The position numbers and the translations under genes were made by a program. The notes under the pieces were generated by a model, which did no database searches, was not told the DNA's origin, and saw only the letters and a program-made list of their open reading frames with translations. A stretch of 53,407 bases of DNA from a virus. The stretch is from the IMG/VR virus record IMGVR_UViG_3300020463_000028, positions 1-53,407 of that record; one strand, given 5' to 3'. Below, piece by piece: positions 6,854-14,485 of this stretch; the first letter of the stretch is position 1; every line of letters starts with the position of its first letter.

Positions 6854-8210
6854 AACAATCCATAAAAAATTCTTCCAGTTCAGGAAATACTTCAACTAAT
6901 TTTATATCACGTCTAGTATCATATTGATTAAAGAAGTTGTAAAAAGTTTTTCTTCCTTGATTTAACTTCTTTTCATCATAGTTTGTTGATTCCATATAAT
7001 CTACTACACGTCTAAATTTTTCAACTTCTAATGAACTAAACTTTGTTCTGTCTTGATCATCTTGATATTCATGCATATATTGTAAATGCTTTTTCATATA
7101 AGGCATGAATGTCTTTTTAGGAAGTATATTCATATCAAACTGTATAGGATCACGCAAGTACGGAGTATCGAATCTTATGCGTTGCCATTTAGTTTGATCA
7201 TTTGTATTATATTTGTGTCTCCACTCTAAAATTTTTTCTAGTAGCCTATTAAAACTTGTTACTGCAAATAAATTAAATGTAATCATAAATGTTACAGGCC
7301 AACCTGTATTTGTTAGATAGTAATCTAAGTTTCTTTCCCACAGTCCGGTATCTAAACCATACCTAGTATAACTTGCTCTAGGTCCCCAAGTGTCAATGCT
7401 TGTATATAATTTAAAACTATTAATACAACCTTCACTTTTTAATTCTTTAAGAGTAGTAACTAAACGTTCTATTAACTTTTCTTTTACGCCCATGTTACTA
7501 TTAAGTTCAATATTTAAATGAGGCTTTGGATTTTGTTTTAGTTCTTCAAATAGACGCCACGTACTTTTATGCATTAAAGGTTCGCCACCTGTAATACGTA
7601 ATATGTTAAGTGTTTTACTTACTTCAGGCCACCATTCCCACCATGCATCTAAATATGGATTGCTTTCTTCTTCGAATAATTCAAAATAATCTGTATCACA
7701 AGAGTGTGCAGATACATCTTTGTATGGCCCGTGTTTTTTTATTTCACTATGATATCTACTACTAAACTTAGGATGACAGTATCCACATTTAAAATTACAT
7801 TCATTACTAAAATTTACCTCAATATATTCTGGATTAATATTATAATCCCAAGGATTACTTGTAATTTCTTCTATTCTTTCTGGTGTATGTATGCTAGAAC
7901 TTTTAATATGTCGATCACTGACATAATCTTTACCCATGCATTCAATATTCCAACAATATTGACATCCGCTTGGTTTCTCTCCTTCAAGCATCTGTTTACG
8001 TTCTTGTTTCTTTTGCATAGTATTATGCAATGCACTAGGATTATTTTTAAGTTCTTCTAATGGTATAGGGTGCGGAGCAGGATGATAACAACTATGTGTT
8101 TCACCTGTTTGTAAATAGATTGTAACATGGTGCCATTTTGCTAAACAAAACGTAGGAGATACTTTGTCAATCTCCGGCATGACCTGTTTTATTCTATTTA
8201 ATTCGCTCAT
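6837..8210 (-). CDS. radical SAM enzyme with additional cysteine sites
   Basis: Radical SAM enzymes use a [4Fe-4S] cluster to cleave S-adenosylmethionine. Cys138, Cys142 and Cys145 in ECNFKCGYCHPKF form the CxxxCxxC cluster site and TGGEPLMHK near residue 207 is the SAM-binding GGE motif. The first 100 residues carry further cysteines: Cys22, Cys41 (SCYHPAP), and Cys83, Cys86 and Cys91 (GCQYCWNIEC). This resembles SPASM/twitch-type enzymes that hold an auxiliary cluster, though here the extra sites are N-terminal. Length 457 residues. ATGA overlap couples it to the glycosyltransferase-like gene downstream. The substrate cannot be read; a peptide or glycan modification is plausible given neighbours. 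The SufE homologue at 47467 could support its clusters, which is inference. Confidence 0.82.
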   Translation of the reverse strand: MSELNRIKQVMPEIDKVSPTFCLAKWHHVTIYLQTGETHSCYHPAPHPIPLEELKNNPSALHNTMQKKQERKQMLEGEKPSGCQYCWNIECMGKDYVSDRHIKSSSIHTPERIEEITSNPWDYNINPEYIEVNFSNECNFKCGYCHPKFSSRYHSEIKKHGPYKDVSAHSCDTDYFELFEEESNPYLDAWWEWWPEVSKTLNILRITGGEPLMHKSTWRLFEELKQNPKPHLNIELNSNMGVKEKLIERLVTTLKELKSEGCINSFKLYTSIDTWGPRASYTRYGLDTGLWERNLDYYLTNTGWPVTFMITFNLFAVTSFNRLLEKILEWRHKYNTNDQTKWQRIRFDTPYLRDPIQFDMNILPKKTFMPYMKKHLQYMHEYQDDQDRTKFSSLEVEKFRRVVDYMESTNYDEKKLNQGRKTFYNFFNQYDTRRDIKLVEVFPELEEFFMDCSTQVL

Positions 8211-9106
8211 TTCTTACGAATTACTCTATCACTGTTTAAGTAAACAGTTTTGAAGAATTCACTTTGCTCATTATCAAGTGGATACACCGATACAGGTATT
8301 GATAATTCATTTCTTACTAAGGTGCCAATGTTTTCTACTGCATCAACAACATTATGCTCACCATAGTTGTTTTCTTTCCATAAACTATTCAAATATTCGA
8401 AGTCTCTAGTTTGCGTATGGTCCCAATTAGTACACATTGTTTTATAACAACCTTCTCTAGCACCTAACAAACAATACATTCCGTTTTTAATATCTGCACC
8501 AACGTTCATCCATATCAATAGTCTATGATAATTTTGCCACCATATCTCTTTTAAATTTTTTACAGGAGCACCTCTATTTAATGACATCTTAACGCCTTCT
8601 CTAAATCCTGCTCTCCATGCCTGTTGGGGCGTAGAACTTATTATGCTAGTTGAAAAATTTTCGTTCAATTGATAGTAATTGTCAAAATAACAAAATTCTA
8701 TTTGTGTATCATCAGCACCATCTGTATTTTCATGGGTTTTCATATTAGCAACAAAGTCCTTTGTCCACATCTTTAAACTTCCGTTGCCGTACATTAATCC
8801 ATTGACATTTACTTTACCACACCAACTAAACTGATAATCATCATCAACGCCTAACTTTTCATAATCTAGTTCAACGTGCATAAATTTAGGATCAACAATA
8901 GTATCTCCATCAACAGTTACAAAGTGCTTGGTTTCAGATAAGTCTGCACAGGCTTTGTGTGCCGCGTCAGATCCTTCTACGCCATGAACACGTTTTGCCC
9001 AAGGGATTTTATTTTTTAGATCGGTCCAATTTTCTTCTGCGTTAGGTTCGTCATAACTTAAGAAAATTATATCTACATCTTTAATTTTGCACGATTTGAT
9101 GTCCAT
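8207..9106 (-). CDS. glycosyltransferase-like protein (VDGD family), long paralogue
   Basis: A 299-residue paralogue of the protein at 88-762. After a ten-residue lead it has DVDIIFLSYDEPNAEENW, WAKRVHGVEG (residues 36-45) and VTVDGD with Asp66 and Asp68 as the DxD-like pair. A middle region absent or shortened in the paralogue (YFDNYYQLNENFSTS) precedes WRAGFREGVKMSL, which matches WKSAFRECVKLAS in the shorter copy. The C-terminal 70 residues are extra. AAAAGG upstream of the ATG serves as ribosome-binding site. It lies between the radical SAM gene and a gene of unknown function, overlapping both. Likely GT-A fold and metal dependent; sugar and acceptor unknown. Confidence 0.65.
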   Translation of the reverse strand: MDIKSCKIKDVDIIFLSYDEPNAEENWTDLKNKIPWAKRVHGVEGSDAAHKACADLSETKHFVTVDGDTIVDPKFMHVELDYEKLGVDDDYQFSWCGKVNVNGLMYGNGSLKMWTKDFVANMKTHENTDGADDTQIEFCYFDNYYQLNENFSTSIISSTPQQAWRAGFREGVKMSLNRGAPVKNLKEIWWQNYHRLLIWMNVGADIKNGMYCLLGAREGCYKTMCTNWDHTQTRDFEYLNSLWKENNYGEHNVVDAVENIGTLVRNELSIPVSVYPLDNEQSEFFKTVYLNSDRVIRKK

Positions 9107-9653
9107 AACTATTAAACCTTTTATATGTATATATAGAGTAAAACTTATTTGATCTATCTAAGTTGTCAAAATCAATCTCATAATTACCACTATCTAAATT
9201 AAATTCTAAACTTCTATATAACACATGAGGATCATTCTCTTGCGTTATACTAAAATGCTTTGTAATCTTTAATTGTACATTCTTTTCTTTAAGTTGCAAA
9301 CCAAAAGTTTTTCCAAACTTTAATTTCCATTTGTTTGATTGGTAATCTTTAACAAGTATAATATCTGTTTCTTCTTTTGTTTCCTCAACTAGATGTAATA
9401 AATTATCAACTAAAAATTCACTATTATTATTTTTATTTTTATCTACAATTTCATATACAGTTGTTGCTGGATTAAATTCAACTCTGTATTTTGTTAAACC
9501 ATTTGCACTTATTTCTTTATACTTGTCATTAGTAATTTCTAAACAATCTGTCTTGTGCTTATCGCCTGTTAATCTTAGTATGTCTCCTGTTTGTGGATTA
9601 AAGATTACATAAGTTGGTTGTATATCTACTGGTTTAAAATCAAACGATTCCAT
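9081..9653 (-). CDS. conserved-looking protein of unknown function
   Basis: I do not recognise this 190-residue protein. It is acidic and strand-rich, with no membrane segment and no cysteine cluster; YVIFNPQTGDILRLTG near its start and LEFNLDSGNYEIDFDN near its end look like short beta-hairpin repeats. The frame extends to 9689, but the ATG at 9653 (MESFDFKP) has GAGG eight bases upstream and is preferred. It overlaps the glycosyltransferase genes on both sides (26 bases downstream, 14 upstream), so it is part of the same transcript. A structural or glycan-binding accessory role would fit its position but has no direct support. Confidence 0.6.
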   Translation of the reverse strand: MESFDFKPVDIQPTYVIFNPQTGDILRLTGDKHKTDCLEITNDKYKEISANGLTKYRVEFNPATTVYEIVDKNKNNNSEFLVDNLLHLVEETKEETDIILVKDYQSNKWKLKFGKTFGLQLKEKNVQLKITKHFSITQENDPHVLYRSLEFNLDSGNYEIDFDNLDRSNKFYSIYTYKRFNSYGHQIVQN

Positions 9654-10479
9654 GATAATCCTCGTAAGTTTTAAAGATATGTGAATCAACTATACTGTTT
9701 TTAGTATAATGGAATACACCTTGTTGTAAAGTATTTCCAACACGTAGATTTAATTGTCCATCTAAATATGTTCCTACACGATTAGTCCAATCTTCTGTTG
9801 GTTGTTTCCAGTCTTGTATGTAAGGTTTCATATGCACAAAGTTTGGAAAGTTAATTTTTTTATTTGTAACTTTTTCTTCTATGCCTAACATCTTTACAAC
9901 AATAGCCATGCTAGTATCTACACTTAAAAAACTTTGTTGTTTCTTAGGACTGTAAAGTCTATAAAAAGTTTCATGATTTTTCATTACTAGTTCTAGCCAA
10001 GTGTAAAATTGTTTTGCAAACTTGCTTTTTTTAAAATAATGTATTGCACAATACACATTAGGCAATTCATTTAGTATGTAACTAGGGCGATAATAACTAT
10101 CTTTTATATCTTCTTGTCTATATGTCTTAGGTTTAGTAGTTAAAAACACTTCATAATTTTTCATTAAGTTCCACCAATTAGATAGATCCTGTAATACTAA
10201 CATATCTGTATCCATTACAAAAGTTTCTTCATATGGTGTTGCGTGATATATCTTCCATCTATTCTGTACTTTCCATTTGTCGTGTTTAGCAACATCTTGA
10301 AAAGGTATAGGCACTATTGTATCAAATAAACCTTTGTACTTTGTAGGCACTTCGTCATTTGTTATTAAACAAATTTTACTATCTTTATTTGTAGCATGAA
10401 TGCTCATTGCAAGTAGACAGGCTTGTTTTACATAACTATCCTTGTCATTATTCTGTGCTAGGAAAGTAAAATTAGGCAT
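9640..10479 (-). CDS. GT8-like glycosyltransferase
   Basis: A 279-residue GT-A-type protein. It opens with TFLAQNNDKDSYVKQACLLAMSI, runs through ICLITND near residue 40, and has VMDTDML with Asp90 and Asp92 as the metal-binding DxD, preceded by the ATPYEETF strand. This is the arrangement of GT8-like enzymes that transfer glucose or galactose with retention. The gene at 10660-11487 is a paralogue sharing (Y)VKQAC.LA and PY..T..MDTD. The start overlaps the 3' end of the small cysteine protein gene by eight bases. Its substrate is not evident; together with its paralogue it could build a short glycan on the virion, the DNA or the host surface. Confidence 0.7.
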   Translation of the reverse strand: MPNFTFLAQNNDKDSYVKQACLLAMSIHATNKDSKICLITNDEVPTKYKGLFDTIVPIPFQDVAKHDKWKVQNRWKIYHATPYEETFVMDTDMLVLQDLSNWWNLMKNYEVFLTTKPKTYRQEDIKDSYYRPSYILNELPNVYCAIHYFKKSKFAKQFYTWLELVMKNHETFYRLYSPKKQQSFLSVDTSMAIVVKMLGIEEKVTNKKINFPNFVHMKPYIQDWKQPTEDWTNRVGTYLDGQLNLRVGNTLQQGVFHYTKNSIVDSHIFKTYEDYHGIV

Positions 10480-10660
10480 TTATACTATCCTTTGGTTTAC
10501 AAAAATAATCAATAGTTTTCCATTGCCCATCTGTTGGTATTTGTTCATGCAATTCTTGTTTGACCAAACATTGTGCTTTGTGATCAAACTGTTGTACTTC
10601 CTGAGTTACACATTGCGAACTTCCGCATACGGTCAAATATAATACCCATAATATATCCAT
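10472..10660 (-). CDS. small cysteine-containing protein, possibly exported
   Basis: A 62-residue protein with a hydrophobic start (MDILWVLYLTVCGSSQC) and four cysteines at 12, 17, 31 and 54, which could form two disulfides. It ends in a hydrophilic tail, CKPKDSINA. The hydrophobic stretch is about ten residues, short for a signal peptide and without a basic N-terminus, so export is only possible, not shown. It sits exactly between the two GT8-like paralogues, overlapping the one downstream and sharing one base with the one upstream, so it is expressed with them. No family recognised. The reading frame is supported by this packing rather than by homology. Confidence 0.5.
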   Translation of the reverse strand: MDILWVLYLTVCGSSQCVTQEVQQFDHKAQCLVKQELHEQIPTDGQWKTIDYFCKPKDSINA

Positions 10661-11487
10661 TACATCACTCCATCTATCATTCTGTTCAGACTAAACTTAT
10701 TCATCACATGGACATTTAGTTTATCTGTATATACTGCGGTATATTGTCCTAGTCTATCTTTTTTCTCTACTAAAAATTTTAACTTATCTTCTTCTACCTC
10801 AAACAAAACATCTTTATCAGTTGAGTATAACATTTTTCCTGGCATTGATCCTATTTTATGATTGTCCATTAAATTTACTGCAATACTAAAACTATAATCA
10901 TTTCTATATACCCTTTGGCTTAATTGATACACGTTTGCATAATGTACCCATTCCTGTCTAATATGTTCTATTAATTCAAAGAATGTTTTAGTAAAGTATG
11001 TCTTTTTAAATACTACGCAAGTGGCCCAATAAAAGTCTATACTAGTGTCACTTATTCTTTTGAATTCTGTAAAGTCTCTGTGCAAAGTAATATCTGTACT
11101 GTCTTTATATAATAACAAATCATGTTCAGTATCAAATACATTTTTAAATAAATCATTACAAATAATATAATCTGTATCCATCATTAAAGTTACATCATAT
11201 GGTGTAAGTTTGTATGCCTGTGGTCTAAGATCATTGTTAAATTCTAATTTCTTATGACTTAAAGCACCATCATTGTAACGTTTACTAAAATTGTTTTTAC
11301 TTTTCTTTTCTATGATTTGATCAAAGACTTCATACGGATAATAATCAGTTACACGTTTCTTATCGCTTGTCACTAAACTGACTGGTACTTTTAAATGTTT
11401 GTTAATCTTTTTTGCTAGATAACAGGCCTGCTTAACATAATCAATCTGGCTATTGTTATTTGCAAATAATAGTACACCTTTACTCAT
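10660..11487 (-). CDS. GT8-like glycosyltransferase, paralogue
   Basis: A 275-residue paralogue of the protein at 9640-10479. It shares DYVKQACYLAKKI near residue 16, VSLVTSDKK near 36 and TLMMDTDYI with Asp104 and Asp106 as the DxD pair, again preceded by a TPYDV strand. The middle part (residues 60-90) is lysine-rich and differs from the paralogue, as does the acceptor-side C-terminal half, so the two enzymes probably use different acceptors or act in sequence. It overlaps by eight bases with the small gene upstream. The fold call is good; donor sugar and target unknown. Confidence 0.7.
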   Translation of the reverse strand: MSKGVLLFANNNSQIDYVKQACYLAKKINKHLKVPVSLVTSDKKRVTDYYPYEVFDQIIEKKSKNNFSKRYNDGALSHKKLEFNNDLRPQAYKLTPYDVTLMMDTDYIICNDLFKNVFDTEHDLLLYKDSTDITLHRDFTEFKRISDTSIDFYWATCVVFKKTYFTKTFFELIEHIRQEWVHYANVYQLSQRVYRNDYSFSIAVNLMDNHKIGSMPGKMLYSTDKDVLFEVEEDKLKFLVEKKDRLGQYTAVYTDKLNVHVMNKFSLNRMIDGVM

Positions 11488-11671
11488 CGTCCTCTATGCC
11501 CTTTAGTTGATTCTTTCTGTGTTCCATCCAACTTATAGCAGTATGAATATGTCCGGTGTCTGTTTCTTGTAATTGACTTTTTGCGTATTTAATTTCCTGT
11601 TCTATGAAATTTAACTTTATTAAATTTCCAGGAAAGTCTTTGTGTTTACTCTTTTGTTTCTGTTTCAACAT
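11480..11671 (-). CDS. small charged hypothetical protein
   Basis: A 63-residue lysine- and glutamine-rich protein predicted to be mostly helical (NFIEQEIKYAKSQLQE, ISWMEHRKNQLKGIED). I do not recognise a family. It overlaps the gene upstream by 26 bases and the glycosyltransferase downstream by eight bases. That packing, in a region with no other reading frame, is the main reason to believe it. It could be a small coiled-coil adaptor. Confidence 0.5.
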   Translation of the reverse strand: MLKQKQKSKHKDFPGNLIKLNFIEQEIKYAKSQLQETDTGHIHTAISWMEHRKNQLKGIEDDE

Positions 11672-12011
11672 CTACAATATCCGGTATTGATCTTTTGCTT
11701 GTAATTTTTTTATATTCTGCAAGGTACTCATTGGTAGCAACAAAATACTTGTTTAAAATTTCTTCTCTAAAATCATCTATATATTCTATATCAATTGGAA
11801 CGTCATTGTCATCAATTAAAATAAAACTTGTTTGTCCATTACCAATTAATGTTTGACAGAAGTTTATTAACTCTTTGGTAATAGTAAACTGTCCACCTTT
11901 GGTAAAATAAATTGTTTGTTCAGCAAACCGTTCTTTTGCCATTTTAATTTGGTTATTAAGAGTGGTGCTGTAATTTGCGAATTCTAATGCTTTTTGTAAC
12001 TTTTCATCCAT
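11646..12011 (-). CDS. hypothetical protein typical of marine T4-like phages
   Basis: A 121-residue acidic protein with no membrane segment. QFTITKELINFCQTLIG and FILIDDNDVPIDIEYIDDF suggest a small alpha/beta domain, followed by a helix (EILNKYFVATNEYLAEYKKI) and a charged tail. I recall similar small proteins near tail genes of marine T4-likes, but no function is established. GTGAGG about nine bases before the ATG is a good ribosome-binding site. It is the last gene of the tail block before the glycosyltransferases. A chaperone or assembly-factor role is conceivable but unsupported. Confidence 0.65.
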   Translation of the reverse strand: MDEKLQKALEFANYSTTLNNQIKMAKERFAEQTIYFTKGGQFTITKELINFCQTLIGNGQTSFILIDDNDVPIDIEYIDDFREEILNKYFVATNEYLAEYKKITSKRSIPDIVDVETETKE

Positions 12012-12052
12012 AGTGATAACCTCACTACTATTTAAGCATTATTTTTGGGATT

Positions 12053-12964
12053 CTATTGAAGTGTGGTTACGTTAGCACCAGTTGGTGCCGCCACTGCTAC
12101 ATCACTACCATGTGGTTTAAGTGAAACTACTGATGATGCTACATCGCCGTTAATATCTTCATCTTGAGGATCAACAGCACCGTCATTGTTTGTATCATCA
12201 CCTAGGTCATCATCTCTAAATTGGATTCTAACTTGGATTGCTGATGTATTATTTTCTTTTACGTGAATATTGTAATCGTTTTCTGCATACACGCCACTAC
12301 CATCTTTTTGGAATACTTTTTGGTATGTTCCTGTAAGTTCATAATTACCAATTGAAGAACCTGTTCCAGGTACGCCACCATTTGAACTAGTAGCATGAGC
12401 GGCAAAACTTACTGTTCCCATTGAACTTAATAATGTGTTCCAGTCATTGTATTTTGCTCCACTACCGTTTGTAATGTCTGCTGTAAATAACAATTTACCA
12501 CCTGCATTGAAAAAGTGTCTACGTGCATCTGCACTTGTAAATGTTGCTGTAAACTCGTGTGTAATAGTACCGTTCCATGTATTTGTTCTTGTTGAACTTA
12601 CCAATGGAACTTGATCTGATTGACTTGTATCACCTGTGTAAATGCTTAACTTACCTGTGTTAATTAAAATAGCAAGATCTTCGTATTGCTTAATTCCTTT
12701 ACCACCGGCAACATCATCTTCTTTTATTTCATTACCAACTGTAATTGATGCAAGTGTGTTTGGCGTAGTACCAGTTTGGTGTCTACGTGCTTTAATCATA
12801 TCAGTGTAAAGGTTAGCCATATGTGATGCTTGGATTACTGTACCTTGTGCAACTTGACTACTTGCTAAAGTTTGTCCATAGCCTGAATCGCCTGAACCGT
12901 TACCCATGACACCGTCTACTGAACTTTGTAGTGTGTTATACCTTGAGGCTGTGATTAATGCCAT
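12053..12964 (-). CDS. tail fibre-associated structural protein
   Basis: A 303-residue protein rich in Thr, Ser, Asn and Gly, typical of a trimeric or beta-rich virion protein. The first 100 residues (MALITASRYNTLQSSVDGVMG, then VIQASHMANLYTDMIKARRHQTG) look helical and may be an attachment segment. The rest alternates short beta strands and ends in an acidic stretch (GDDTNNDGAVDPQDEDINGD) that resembles a calcium-binding Asx-rich loop. AAGGAAG precedes the ATG and a TATAAAAATA stretch lies just upstream, which may be a degenerate late promoter. It follows the three fibre paralogues in the same orientation, so a distal fibre component or fibre-folding partner is likely. No precise T4 counterpart can be named. 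Confidence 0.6.
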   Translation of the reverse strand: MALITASRYNTLQSSVDGVMGNGSGDSGYGQTLASSQVAQGTVIQASHMANLYTDMIKARRHQTGTTPNTLASITVGNEIKEDDVAGGKGIKQYEDLAILINTGKLSIYTGDTSQSDQVPLVSSTRTNTWNGTITHEFTATFTSADARRHFFNAGGKLLFTADITNGSGAKYNDWNTLLSSMGTVSFAAHATSSNGGVPGTGSSIGNYELTGTYQKVFQKDGSGVYAENDYNIHVKENNTSAIQVRIQFRDDDLGDDTNNDGAVDPQDEDINGDVASSVVSLKPHGSDVAVAAPTGANVTTLQ

Positions 12965-12977
12965 TTACTTTACTTCC

Positions 12978-14453
12978 TTATATTTTTATAAAAACTTCTA
13001 CTAATTTTTCTTCGAATCTTTCGTTAGCCTCTAAAGCAATACCTACCATATCTCCTTCTGGAGCCTTTTGAGCAGTACCGTTAGCACCAACATAAAGTTT
13101 ATCACCCTTTTCAACAGGACCCATTACTCTTAATGGTGTTCTACCTACTAGTGCGATTGCTTGTCCTTCAGCATCTGAATTTAAAACAACACCTGGTTTG
13201 CTAGAAATAATACCGCATGGTACTTCTGTCATTGCACATGATGTCATTTCGCCTTCGCCGCCAACTGTCATAATAGTACCTACTGGGTACTGTGTGTCAG
13301 TTACATATTTCTCAGCCAAGTCAGCATAGTTTGCCTTTAAAGCAGTACCTTGGAAGTTAGTTGCATAAATGTCACCGCTTCCATCTCTTACTGCGACAGT
13401 ATCGTTTGATGCCGCTGTTGAAGCCGTTCTATTTGCTGTTCCACTACCTACTGGAACTTCCATTGCACTTGCTACCGTTGCCTTACCGTTAAACTCATTA
13501 GCATACATAATATTCCATTTCAATGCACTCGAACCAACGTTAAACGTTGCTGAAGCACTTGGAAGAATACCATCTGCTGTTATGTTTAATGGCTCTTTAA
13601 CTTGAGCACTTGCATTATCAACTTTGAATTTAATAATCTGTCCAATGTCATTTTGAATAACACCTTGATTATCATTTTCAATTTTAATTGCTAAATCGTT
13701 TGAATCACCAACTGTAAAACCTGCATCAGCAAATCTTACTATTGTACTAAAGTTTGCTACTGAACCTCTAACATAATCAGAAGCCGCAAATCCACCTAAC
13801 TTATCTGTGTTAGAAGATGTACCGTAGTATCTGTGAGCAGTTGATGTCACACCGCCTGTTGCGTTTGTTGTATTTTTTAAAGTAAGTCCTGCACGTACTA
13901 CATCGAAACCTGTTATGGCATTATTGGAGTCTGTTGAATCGATTGTAAATTCTACTGCACTTACTATGAATACTGTTTCATCAGCAATGATACCCTTCAT
14001 CACTGTTCTGTTTACCTGTGCGTTGTCACGTACAGTTGCAGTTAACATTTGAGTAACTGTAGAACCTTGTGATTGTGGACCTATTAATATAAAGCCTGAT
14101 CCTGTGTTTGCGTATAGTTGACTGTTGCCACTATCCCACCAAAAGTCACCAGTTGTAAGTCCTGAAGGTTGAGTAGTGCTTACTTCTGCACCACCTGTTG
14201 TTCTGAATTTTGTACCATCGTAAAATTTTAGTTTACTTGCGCCGCTATCAAACCACATTTGACCGGCGATTGCTTTAGCCGGCTGGTTTGCACTAGCGAA
14301 ATTCTCAAGCAAATGCACGAAATTTTCGTTTTGTATCTCTCCATAACCAGCATAATTTTTACCAACAAGTTTTAGATCAGTAGTTTGATCGATAGTACCG
14401 TCTTCTACTACTGCTATCTGCGTCCCGTTAGTTTTATTAATTATGTATGCCAT
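12978..14453 (-). CDS. tail fibre-like protein A (shared N-module, AEKY-type C-terminus)
   Basis: A 491-residue protein whose first about 130 residues (MAYIINKTNGT, NFVHLLENFA, GQMWFDSG, GDFWWDSGN) match the starts of the next two upstream genes, so this is a family with a common attachment module. Residues 130-370 are repetitive Ser/Thr/Asn-rich beta structure. The C-terminal 120 residues (ADLAEKYVTD, YPVGTIMTVGG, LVGRTPLRVMGPVEKGD) form a compact domain I know from other T4-like fibre proteins. AGAGGGG and a GATAAATA box precede the ATG, so it may have its own late promoter. Likely a host-contact fibre or its connector. The fibre role is inferred from composition, position and C-terminal domain. 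Confidence 0.72.
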   Translation of the reverse strand: MAYIINKTNGTQIAVVEDGTIDQTTDLKLVGKNYAGYGEIQNENFVHLLENFASANQPAKAIAGQMWFDSGASKLKFYDGTKFRTTGGAEVSTTQPSGLTTGDFWWDSGNSQLYANTGSGFILIGPQSQGSTVTQMLTATVRDNAQVNRTVMKGIIADETVFIVSAVEFTIDSTDSNNAITGFDVVRAGLTLKNTTNATGGVTSTAHRYYGTSSNTDKLGGFAASDYVRGSVANFSTIVRFADAGFTVGDSNDLAIKIENDNQGVIQNDIGQIIKFKVDNASAQVKEPLNITADGILPSASATFNVGSSALKWNIMYANEFNGKATVASAMEVPVGSGTANRTASTAASNDTVAVRDGSGDIYATNFQGTALKANYADLAEKYVTDTQYPVGTIMTVGGEGEMTSCAMTEVPCGIISSKPGVVLNSDAEGQAIALVGRTPLRVMGPVEKGDKLYVGANGTAQKAPEGDMVGIALEANERFEEKLVEVFIKI

Positions 14454-14476
14454 AGTTATAACCCCTCTATTGTATA

Positions 14477-14484
14477 TATTTATC
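14477..14484 (-). promoter_or_regulatory. T4-late-type promoter (GATAAATA)
   Basis: The minus strand reads GATAAATA, differing from the T4 late consensus only at the first base, 23 bases before the ATG at 14453. Between them is a strong AGAGGGG ribosome-binding site. The genes on either side are separated by 32 bases, unusually wide for this block, which supports a real promoter. Confidence 0.5.
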
Positions 14485-14485
14485 T

